Assembly (NCBI GenBank): GCA_018303045.1
Contig: JAGVYX010000068.1
Location: 1 to 6,293, forward strand
Source of the DNA: Candidatus Woesearchaeota archaeon
GTDB lineage: Archaea; Nanobdellota; Nanobdellia; Woesearchaeales; GW2011-AR9
Length of the DNA: 6,293 nucleotides
Direction of reading: 5' to 3'
The notes below the pieces were generated by a model. It ran no database searches. It had not been told where the DNA came from and was given only the letters and a program-made list of their open reading frames with translations. The number at the start of each line of letters is the position of its first letter. Position 1 is the stretch's first letter. A program made the translations under genes and the position numbers. Below, one piece after another: positions 1-4,521 of the stretch.

Positions 1-568
1 GAAAGCATGCGTGTCTTTTCTCCAGCAGATTAAAACGTGGTGCTACAAACAGATGCTAGAACAATACAAGAAGGAATTGAAAAAACCGGCCAAGAAAAGG
101 AAATTATTTTTGTTTGTGCCTGATAAATTCGGAAATTACAACGCAGCATGGAAAAAATTATTTTCGAGAATCACTAAAATAAAATTTGGAGTTCCCATTG
201 CGTGTAAAAAATTTGGTTGCGTAATCCTTTGACTGATAAAAACTATTTATTTAAGATTATAACTAACTAAGGAATCAGTCAGATATTAACACTGCCAAAA
301 ATTTGGATTGAAGCATAATAACAATACTGTTGAAAGGCACAATCGAGAATTGAGTAAAAGATTCGATGCTCTGAATGTGTTTCAAACGCATGAAGGTGCA
401 GTATCAACATCAGTACTGTGCAAAATTCTGCATAATTATGTCAATCCGCACAGTATGCTTCATGGAAAAACTCCGGCAGAGAGCGCAGAATTAATGCTGC
501 CGCTGGGAGAAAACAGATTGTTAAATCTCATAAAAATCGCAAGAAAAGCAGAGATGACGACAAGTTGA
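1..568 (+). pseudogene. DDE transposase, C-terminal part, interrupted and cut by the window edge
   Basis: One frame (codons starting at position 2) carries two consecutive pieces of a DDE/integrase-fold transposase. The first, to the TGA at 230-232, includes VPDKFGNYNAAWKKLF, which looks like the strand holding the second catalytic Asp, and ends GVPIACKKFG. The second, from about 308, reads LKHNNNTVERHNREL, with the NN-x-VER motif holding the catalytic Glu, and then HNYVNPHSMLHGKTPAESAE, the usual N-x-x-x-PH-x-x-L-x-G-x-TPAE tail. The two pieces join exactly in frame if a 90-bp insertion is removed. The N-terminal HTH and first Asp lie left of the window or are lost. General type resembles the IS6/IS240-like or rve_3 group; the exact family is not certain. 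In-frame stops at 230, 260 and 287 make it inactive as it stands. Confidence 0.82.
207..306. repeat. 90-bp insertion bounded by 10-bp direct repeats inside the transposase
   Basis: AAAAATTTGG occurs at 207-216 and again at 297-306, exactly 90 bases apart, and the two copies interrupt the transposase reading frame at the codons for KFG. Removing one repeat plus the 80 bases between them restores GVPIACKKFG-LKHNNN with no frame change. The inserted part contains a perfect 8-bp inverted repeat, TGACTGAT (230-237) and ATCAGTCA (274-281), but no inverted repeats at its ends. It could be a small insertion with target duplication, or the result of slippage or recombination at the A/T-rich repeat. 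Confidence 0.6.
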
Positions 569-616
569 CTTAATCCACTACCCCCCAGTGAATAAATTAA
601 ATCATTCTCTCACAGA

Positions 617-627
617 AAACTTTAAAT
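617..627 (+). promoter_or_regulatory. TATA-like box for the 651 gene
   Basis: AACTTTAAATC is centred about 27 bases upstream of the ATG at 651 and preceded by an A-rich stretch (GAAAA) that could act as BRE. No Shine-Dalgarno site lies before this ATG. The spacing fits archaeal leaderless transcription starting at or next to the ATG. Confidence 0.55.
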
Positions 628-650
628 CCCGACTTAGCCTTCTCACTACA

Positions 651-980
651 ATGGGCTTATTTAGTAAATTTAAAAAAAGAGACCTTGACTTTGACACTCT
701 GGCTGACAAGGAGTTTAATGAAAATCCCGACCCGCTGGCGGTTGATGATCAATCGTTAGCTCCGGATCCCTTATACCAGCAAACCGATCCCTTAATTGCC
801 CATCACGCGCCTTCCGCGCAGTTTCCTCTTCAAACGTTTCCCCCTTCCAGCGAAGCCAAGGATTTAGAGCTGATCAACAGCAAACTGGATACGCTTAAAG
901 CCCTGTTGTATTCCATTGACCGGCGGCTGGAAGCTCTGGAAAGACGGACCGGACAGGAACAGAAAAATCGGTTATGGTAG
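651..980 (+). CDS. Small coiled-coil protein upstream of lspA
   Basis: A 109-residue hypothetical protein. It starts MGLFSKFKKR, a short basic amphipathic N-terminus, followed by an acidic disordered middle with repeated DPL triplets (residues about 28-48) and a Pro-rich stretch to about 68. The C-terminus, about 70-100, is heptad-like (LELINSKLDTLKALLYSIDRRLEALERR), suggesting a coiled coil for self-association or partner binding. No membrane segment or catalytic motif. The reading frame is open further upstream to 588, but the ATG at 651 has a TATA-like box at the right distance and begins the characteristic GLFSKFKK sequence, so it is preferred. The stop overlaps the lspA start (ATGGTAG, 974-980), so the two are probably co-transcribed and translationally coupled. 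Function unknown; an envelope or membrane-surface role is only inferred from the neighbour. Confidence 0.75.
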   Translation: MGLFSKFKKRDLDFDTLADKEFNENPDPLAVDDQSLAPDPLYQQTDPLIAHHAPSAQFPLQTFPPSSEAKDLELINSKLDTLKALLYSIDRRLEALERRTGQEQKNRLW

Positions 981-1420
981 AATCTAATAAAACCAAGCTG
1001 CTGCGGTTTTTTGTATCAGTAACAATAATAACAATTCTAATTGACCAGATTACTAAATTAATAATCTTCAATCTAAAACCAAACCTGCAATGGGGCTTTC
1101 TGAAAATACATTACCTGGCCAACACTGGGGCGGGATTTGGCTTATTGCAGGATAAGACTATTCTTTTAATGATAATTTCCTCTATTGTAGCTCTAGTTAC
1201 CATAGTTCATTACCAAGAAATTCCCCAAAGAATCTGGCCGCAGGTCTTTACAGCACTATTTCTAGGTGGGGTTATCGGCAATTTGCTGGACAGAATTTTT
1301 CGCGGCTTTGTGATTGATTTTATTGATTTAACCGTCTGGCCGGCATTTAATATGGCCGATTCTGCTATCACTATTGGAATCATTGGAATACTAATCACGA
1401 TGTGGAAGAAAAATACCTGA
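974..1420 (+). CDS. lspA: Lipoprotein signal peptidase (signal peptidase II)
   Basis: A 148-residue membrane aspartyl protease of the A8 family, which in bacteria cleaves signal peptides of prolipoproteins in front of the lipid-modified Cys. All hallmark motifs are visible: DQITK at 24-28, NTGAGFG at 50-56, GGVIGNLLDR at 98-107, VIDFID at 113-118 and FNMADS at 125-130. By analogy with characterised LspA the catalytic Asp pair is D115 (VIDF) and D129 (MADS); both are present. Four hydrophobic segments (about 11-32, 62-79, 90-104, 128-143) match the family, and 148 residues is slightly short but complete. The ATG lies within the end of the upstream gene (7-base overlap), indicating an operon driven from about 617. 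LspA is a bacterial enzyme that most archaea lack, so horizontal acquisition is likely. No lipobox protein and no lgt is seen in this window, so its substrates are unknown. Confidence 0.95.
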   Translation: MVESNKTKLLRFFVSVTIITILIDQITKLIIFNLKPNLQWGFLKIHYLANTGAGFGLLQDKTILLMIISSIVALVTIVHYQEIPQRIWPQVFTALFLGGVIGNLLDRIFRGFVIDFIDLTVWPAFNMADSAITIGIIGILITMWKKNT

Positions 1421-1543
1421 ACTGGTTTAAATTTTCACAACTAATTCTGATTTTAGATTATGGGGGGTAAAATATTAGGCTTTAGCGGATTTTTTGGAAA
1501 AATTTTAAGGCACATTTCATTTTTTGAGTGGTTTTGGCAAAAG

Positions 1544-1553
1544 CTTTTATATC
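1544..1553 (+). promoter_or_regulatory. TATA-like box for the 1574 gene
   Basis: CTTTTATATC is centred about 25 bases before the ATG at 1574, the distance expected for an archaeal leaderless transcript. It decides the start: the upstream in-frame ATG codons at 1460 and 1559 would lie upstream of, or too close to, the predicted transcription start. Confidence 0.55.
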
Positions 1554-1573
1554 AGTTTATGTTGTTAACCTAC

Positions 1574-2122
1574 ATGGCAGAGATATTAGTTTATAAGACT
1601 GCTGAAGAGGCAAAGAAACAATTAGAAAAGTATGAGCGAGATAACAGAGAGGCATTTGAAGAATTTGAAAAATCTTTCGGAGAAGGAGAAGATCGTTCTG
1701 AGAGATTAAAAAAACAAAGGTATTTCCTTGTTGCAGAATTATCCGCTTATGTTGATGATGGTCCAGGCAGGTATTACTATGAATCTCAACATTTTCCTTT
1801 TTTAGGTTGGACTGAACTTTATGATGATATTCCATCTTTGGCGCAAGGAGTAAAGAACGCAGTAAAACATCAAACACCAAAAAACATTGAAACAATTTTA
1901 TACACCGTTAGAGATCATGACGCTGAAAATAAAGAAATGAAAGAATTAGCTGAAGAGAGCCGGGGAATTGCCGAAAATTTGCCTCTGGAAGGGATTTATG
2001 GCTTGGACAGAAAAGAGTTAAGCGATTTCTTAGAAGAATTTCAGAAGTTAGAAGGTAGTCTAGTAAGAGGATTAACCAAGCAGGAAAGACAGGAGTTTGT
2101 TAGGTTGTATGGCCAAGATTAA
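1574..2122 (+). CDS. Hypothetical soluble helical protein
   Basis: A 182-residue protein starting MAEILVYKTAEEAKKQL. I do not recognise the family. Residues about 8-35 and 115-170 are strongly charged and look helical (KKQLEKYERDNREAFEEFEK; ENKEMKELAEESRG; LSDFLEEFQKLEG). The centre (about 48-90) is aromatic-rich, with RYFLVAELSAYVDDGPGRYYYESQHFPFLGWTEL split by short turns, and is the most likely folded core. There is no signal peptide, membrane helix or cysteine, so a cytoplasmic location is likely. The frame is open to an ATG at 1460, which would add a hydrophobic stretch (FFEWFWQKLLYQFMLL), but the TATA-like box at 1544-1553 lies inside that extension and fits a start at 1574. It is probably transcribed alone; its 3' end faces the minus-strand T-tract at 2152-2164. 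Confidence 0.75.
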   Translation: MAEILVYKTAEEAKKQLEKYERDNREAFEEFEKSFGEGEDRSERLKKQRYFLVAELSAYVDDGPGRYYYESQHFPFLGWTELYDDIPSLAQGVKNAVKHQTPKNIETILYTVRDHDAENKEMKELAEESRGIAENLPLEGIYGLDRKELSDFLEEFQKLEGSLVRGLTKQERQEFVRLYGQD

Positions 2123-2151
2123 CTTCATTTAAACTACGCCCTTGTCTATTC

Positions 2152-2226
2152 AAAAAATAAAAAATCCCCATCGCCGCAGTTGAGTCACTCGCGTTCGTGA
2201 GTTTCCTTGCGGAAACAGCTGCGGGG
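2152..2226 (-). terminator. Branched hairpin with T-tract (minus strand), candidate terminator or RNA end
   Basis: Read on the minus strand, an outer stem CCGCAG (2224-2219) pairs with CTGCGG (2179-2174), and CCCC (2226-2223) can alternatively pair with GGGG (2169-2166). It encloses GTTTCC-GCAA-GGAAAC (2216-2201), a perfect 6-bp hairpin with a GNRA loop, and a second hairpin at 2202-2187 that shares its edge bases. A T-tract, ATTTTTTATTTTTTG, follows at 2165-2151. The GNRA loop and the T-tract both favour the minus strand. It lies about 155 bases after the stop of the 2383-2952 gene and could end that transcript or a separate small RNA. Confidence 0.5.
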
Positions 2227-2247
2227 TATTCAATTAGTTGTGATTGT

Positions 2248-2285
2248 CAAGAAAACGGTGTTTTCTGGAGTTTCCTGCAGAAACC
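2248..2285 (-). other. Second, diverged paired-hairpin module
   Basis: Two adjacent hairpins: AGAAAAC-ACC-GTTTTCT (perfect 7-bp stem, 2266-2250 on the minus strand) and GTTTC-TGCAG-GAAAC (2284-2270). Aligned on the minus strand, CAGTGGTTTCTGCAGGAAAC here matches CAGCTGTTTCCGCAAGGAAA of the module at 2201-2220 with a few substitutions and one length change, and the match continues for several bases. This suggests an old tandem duplication, with one copy next to the T-tract. Confidence 0.4.
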
Positions 2286-2310
2286 ACTGGTAGAAAAATC
2301 ATATTTTAAT

Positions 2311-2379
2311 CTTGCTTGAAATTGGATATCCTAATATTGGATCTCCTAGTAGAACTACTGGGTATGATACCCAAGCAAG
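2311..2379. repeat. Inverted repeat enclosing small hairpins after the Ada-like gene
   Basis: CTTGCTTG (2311-2318) and CAAGCAAG (2372-2379) are perfect 8-bp complements. Between them lie GGATATCC-7-GGATCTCC (2324-2346, one mismatch), CCTAGTAG-AA-CTACTGGG (2345-2362, one G-T pair) and GGGTATGATACCC (2360-2372). Neighbouring hairpins share bases, so they cannot all form at once. The element begins 4 bases past the stop of the 2383-2952 gene, so it would form part of that transcript's 3' UTR. There is no T-tract directly after it. It does not fit a tRNA. Confidence 0.4.
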
Positions 2380-2382
2380 AAA

Positions 2383-2952
2383 TCAACTTACGCAATTATG
2401 GGAGTTATATCCTTTCCCTCTGGCGTCATCTTTATCTTGCAGCCAAATTCTGCGCCTTTCAGCTACTTTCTTGGCCCAGTTGCAGGTTGGAGCATGAAAA
2501 ACAGATCCATTGCTGCTGGCTACATACAATCCCGGAGAAAAATGTTTAACCACTGACGCTTCTTTTCCAGGTTCTTGCTGCTTGGGTGGTTCAAATACTA
2601 CGCTGTGCGGTTGCTCTGAGATCGTGGGTTCACCGTCATCCTTAAGCATCTTTGGCTGCCGTTTTGGGAAAGCCAACAAGAATATAACCAGTGAAATAAA
2701 TAATAAGGTTAAGTACAATGATCCGCCTAAAGACCAAATAAAAATAAGATAGGCCAGGGACAACAGGCTGACAAACAAAAACAATCGCTCGCCCAGCAGC
2801 TTTTTCCAGTGTGTAAAACCTAATACGGTTAAAATTCCCATTACGCTAATAATTATAATCTCGGTAATACTACCAGTAAAAATAGTCCTGATTCCATAAA
2901 ATAAAAACACCAATAAAACTAAAAAAAGCAGCAATTTTCCGAACTTTTCCAT
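2383..2952 (-). CDS. Four-helix membrane protein with C-terminal Ada-like metal-binding domain
   Basis: A 189-residue protein. Four hydrophobic helices fill the N-terminal half (about 6-23, 29-46, 57-73, 77-95). A polar, proline-containing linker (about 96-135) follows, and then a compact domain at about 140-189: YVASSNGSVFHAPTCNWAKK, a charged helix, and GYNSHNC. This layout (S-x-x-x-x-x-x-H-x-x-x-C, helix, G-Y, C-terminal HNC) resembles the metal-binding domain of Ada-type proteins. Likely ligands are H153, C157, H185 and C187, in place of the four Cys of classical Ada. The DNA-repair half of Ada is absent, so a zinc-binding or sensory role at the membrane is more plausible than repair; this is inference. 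The start is supported by a TATA-like box 26 bases upstream. Its promoter follows the terminator of the upstream six-cysteine operon, so it is probably transcribed separately. Confidence 0.82.
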   Translation of the reverse strand: MEKFGKLLLFLVLLVFLFYGIRTIFTGSITEIIIISVMGILTVLGFTHWKKLLGERLFLFVSLLSLAYLIFIWSLGGSLYLTLLFISLVIFLLAFPKRQPKMLKDDGEPTISEQPHSVVFEPPKQQEPGKEASVVKHFSPGLYVASSNGSVFHAPTCNWAKKVAERRRIWLQDKDDARGKGYNSHNCVS

Positions 2953-2972
2953 CTTCTGTCCGGAAGAGAAAG

Positions 2973-2982
2973 ATTATTTAAA
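2973..2982 (-). promoter_or_regulatory. TATA-like box for the Ada-like gene
   Basis: On the minus strand TTTAAATAAT is centred about 26 bases before the ATG at 2952, with no convincing Shine-Dalgarno site between, consistent with a leaderless transcript. Confidence 0.55.
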
Positions 2983-3030
2983 CATTTCTGAGCAGCAACA
3001 TTTATACTGAAAGAACTAAATCATCACCAG

Positions 3031-3064
3031 AAATAAAAATCCCAACCGCCCTAAAGGGCAGGTT
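3031..3064 (-). terminator. Hairpin terminator of the six-cysteine protein operon
   Basis: Minus strand: AACC-T-GCCCT-TT-AGGGC-GGTT (3064-3044) forms a stem of GCCCT/AGGGC extended by AACC/GGTT, with one bulged base. It is followed after GGG by ATTTTTATTT (3040-3031). It lies about 30 bases past the stop at 3096 and just before the promoter of the next minus-strand gene. This resembles an intrinsic terminator; in archaea the T-tract may be the working part. Confidence 0.6.
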
Positions 3065-3095
3065 ACAAGAAATAAATGAAAAAGAATTAAAAAAC

Positions 3096-3440
3096 TTACC
3101 TAAGGCAGACTCCTTTTGCGCATCCATTAGAGCAAAAATAAGACTTACTGCCCATTCGATTAGGACGGCTGCAGAAATATTGCTTAAGGTGCTTCTCATC
3201 AGATAAGCATTCATCAGGCTTAACCTCTGTTCCTAAGCGATGTTCCATTTTCACTTCACCATACACATAAATATTCTCATCTGGTTCTGTATCGCTGCAA
3301 GAGTTAGTATTTCTAGTATTAGTCCACCAGTCCCCGCCAGCCAAGCCAGTAATATCACCGCCAACGATTCCCATAGCCAGAATAGCTACTACAGCCACAC
3401 CAAACACCACATATAAACCATAATTTTTATCCTTAGTCAT
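3096..3440 (-). CDS. Membrane-anchored six-cysteine protein (paralogue 2)
   Basis: A 114-residue protein with a single N-terminal hydrophobic helix (about 8-29: LYVVFGVAVVAILAMGIVGG), then DITGLAGG and a hydrophilic, probably extracytoplasmic domain. Cysteines sit at 48, 78, 90, 103, 107 and 112, with the ending QYFC-12-C-SNG-C-AKGV-C. The spacing is nearly identical to the protein encoded just upstream, with which it also shares the V-x-G-x-VK and KPD-x-C segments, so they are paralogues. Three disulfides are possible. Function unknown; a cell-surface or secreted role is inferred. It follows the upstream gene by 13 bases, with AGGTGG (3451-3446) as a Shine-Dalgarno-like site 5 bases before the ATG, as expected for an internal gene of an operon. 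A hairpin terminator follows. Confidence 0.82.
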   Translation of the reverse strand: MTKDKNYGLYVVFGVAVVAILAMGIVGGDITGLAGGDWWTNTRNTNSCSDTEPDENIYVYGEVKMEHRLGTEVKPDECLSDEKHLKQYFCSRPNRMGSKSYFCSNGCAKGVCLR

Positions 3441-3453
3441 CTAAACCACCTAT

Positions 3454-3774
3454 TTATTTTCCTTTTATACAAACACCGTTTAAACAGCCGTTCTTACAAT
3501 AGCGGCCAACACCATCAAAATTAATTGTATCGGTACAAAAATATTGAACTACAGTCTTCCCAAAACATTTGTCCGGCTTTTCCAGCACTTGACCGTGTTC
3601 TTTAATTTTAACGACTCCTAGAACAAAGTCATCTTGTCCTTTATCCGTTTCCTCGCAAATCAGCGTTCTTGACCTGAAAGTTTGCGCTCCAGTTATTCCA
3701 CTAGATCCAAACACTACTACAACAATAGCCACCATTGCAATTAAAGCAAAAATATACAATGAATTATTAGACAT
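3454..3774 (-). CDS. Membrane-anchored six-cysteine protein (paralogue 1)
   Basis: A 106-residue protein: short polar start, hydrophobic helix (about 6-23: LYIFALIAMVAIVVVVFG), SSGITGAQ, then an outer domain with cysteines at 40, 70, 80, 93, 97 and 102 and the ending QYFC-12-C-KNG-C-LNGV-C. The C30-C12-C4-C5 spacing is the same as in the downstream paralogue except for two extra residues between the second and third Cys there. It is first in a two-gene operon. The ATG is preceded by AGAGGT (3788-3783) at 8 bases and a TATA-like box further upstream, which supports the start. I do not know a named family; C-x3-GC-x4-C endings of this kind fit small disulfide-rich surface domains. Confidence 0.82.
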   Translation of the reverse strand: MSNNSLYIFALIAMVAIVVVVFGSSGITGAQTFRSRTLICEETDKGQDDFVLGVVKIKEHGQVLEKPDKCFGKTVVQYFCTDTINFDGVGRYCKNGCLNGVCIKGK

Positions 3775-3782
3775 AATTAAAT

Positions 3783-3820
3783 ACCTCTTTATACTTAGAA
3801 TTATTTTGATATTTATATGC
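3783..3820 (-). promoter_or_regulatory. Promoter and Shine-Dalgarno site of the six-cysteine operon
   Basis: Minus strand: CATATAAATATC (3820-3809) is a TATA-like box about 41 bases from the ATG at 3774, predicting a leader of about 15 bases that contains AGAGGT (3788-3783), complementary to the archaeal 16S rRNA end. This differs from the leaderless pattern of the other genes here. A second T/A-rich stretch, TATAAAG, lies too close to the ATG to be the TATA box. Confidence 0.55.
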
Positions 3821-3871
3821 TTTACTGTTGTGCGCTTAGAATGTTCAATTTCAAAATTAAGTTACACTTTC

Positions 3872-3908
3872 TTTATAAAAGAGCCATCGGTCTCACTTTT
3901 GGTGAGAC
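3872..3908 (+). promoter_or_regulatory. TATA box and perfect dyad upstream of the transposase remnant
   Basis: TTTATAAA (3872-3879) is a good archaeal TATA box. It predicts transcription starting near 3902, inside a perfect 7-bp dyad GTCTCAC-TTTTG-GTGAGAC (3890-3908) that ends three bases before the ATG at 3912. The dyad could be a protein-binding site over the start, a leader hairpin that restrains translation of impinging transcripts, or an internal part of the element end. Confidence 0.5.
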
Positions 3909-3911
3909 ACT

Positions 3912-4291
3912 ATGGAAACATTAACTGAAAAAAAAGAAAGTGGATTATTAAGCAGTTTAGGGCTGGACGAAGTGCCACCTAAATAGCAAAAATACAGAAG
4001 ACGAGCCGACAACATGTATACCGGCTTGTTTCCAAGCACAAAACGCTCGGAGAATTAGCATACAAAGCCCTCAAAGCAGGAAGACCAAAGCGACCAATCA
4101 ACTTGCTTTTATGCAGAAAGTGGTGGCATACAATGAAGATGAGACTGAAAAAGCATCCTCGGGAAACACTTCAGGATTTTGTGAAATGGTATAATGAAAA
4201 GGGAATCCATCATGCTTTAGGCTATAAAACTCCTGAAGTGTCAACTAATTACCGAATAAAACTCCTGAAGTGTCAACTAATTACCGAATAA
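3912..4291 (+). pseudogene. Integrase-core transposase remnant: HTH end joined to C-terminal end
   Basis: The frame starts METLTEKKESGLLSSLGLDEVPPK and hits TAG at 3984. One base missing in CCTAAATAG would carry it into the next frame, which reads IAKIQKTSRQHVYRLVSKHKTLGELAYKALKAGRPKR, a helix-turn-helix start ending in the GRPKR basic linker. This is joined almost directly to RKWWHTMKMRLKKHPRETLQDFVKWYNEKGIHHALGYKTPEV, the C-terminal end of an rve-type transposase (FV-x-WYN-x-x-x-x-HHALGYKTP, as in IS481/IS3-like proteins). The whole catalytic middle with the DDE residues is absent, so about 150 or more residues were deleted. The reading frame then runs into the 32-bp repeats and stops. It cannot be active. 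Confidence 0.8.
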
Positions 4292-4351
4292 AACTCCTGA
4301 AGTGTCAACTAATTACCGAATAAAACTCCTGAAGTGTCAACTAATTACCGA
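4224..4351 (+). repeat. Four perfect 32-bp tandem repeats
   Basis: Copies at 4224-4255, 4256-4287, 4288-4319 and 4320-4351 are identical as far as I can read. Each contains ATAAAACTCCTGAAGTGTCA followed by ACTAATTACCGA. The unit is the KTPEVSTNYRI coding segment of the transposase remnant. Because 32 is not a multiple of three, the copies are read in different frames and truncate the remnant; with a single copy the frame would continue past 4351. The perfect identity implies recent expansion. Confidence 0.95.
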
Positions 4352-4458
4352 ATTATTCACTTCAAAAAACCTATAGTAAAAGAAATAGGGGGGAAAATGT
4401 TAATTCTATGCTTAAAAACAAGTACGGGGATTTGAAAGCGTATACCACTAAAGGTAGA

Positions 4459-4521
4459 AGAGCAGAAGTTACCACTAAAATACTAGCCCACAATCTCTGG
4501 GCTAGTTAAAGGCTCTGCTCT
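4459..4521. repeat. Nested inverted repeat beside the MITE
   Basis: AGAGCAGA (4459-4466) pairs with TCTGCTCT (4514-4521), and inside it ACTAGCCC (4482-4489) pairs with GGGCTAGT (4499-4506) around a 9-base loop. Both stems are perfect 8-mers. ACCACTAAA is also repeated at 4444-4452 and 4471-4479. The right outer arm overlaps the MITE target duplication. Possible roles: end of an older element, a terminator-like structure, or a small RNA; there is no T-tract. The rest of 4352-4458 shows nothing recognisable. Confidence 0.5.

Noticed and set aside
581..586. Runs of six C or G (581-586, 1462-1467, 4388-4393) as shared element ends
   Set aside because: The sequence next to the runs matches only weakly and no pairing or target duplication could be found.
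588..650. Upstream start for the coiled-coil protein
   Set aside because: The TATA-like box at 617-627 lies inside this extension and predicts transcription starting at the ATG at 651. The codon at 588 is also not ATG.
1460..1573. Upstream start giving a 220-residue protein with a hydrophobic N-terminus
   Set aside because: The TATA-like box at 1544-1553 lies within it at the right distance from 1574, and the extension is unlike the soluble protein that follows.
1210..1895. Minus-strand ORFs opposite lspA and the 1574 gene
   Set aside because: Antisense shadows of well-supported genes; no promoter or family features.
2201..2284. CRISPR-like repeats (GTTTC ... GAAAC twice)
   Set aside because: Only two copies, imperfect, each a hairpin with a different companion hairpin; no further units and no cas genes.
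2311..2379. tRNA-like cloverleaf
   Set aside because: The outer stem and three hairpins suggest a cloverleaf, but neighbouring stems share bases and there are no D-loop or T-loop motifs and no sensible anticodon loop.
2312..2752. Plus-strand ORFs opposite the Ada-like membrane protein gene
   Set aside because: They mirror the minus-strand gene, have no promoter, and their products show no domain features.
3978..3986. Programmed -1 frameshift in the second transposase
   Set aside because: CCTAAATAG is not a slippery heptamer, and the gene is also missing its catalytic middle, so simple decay explains it.
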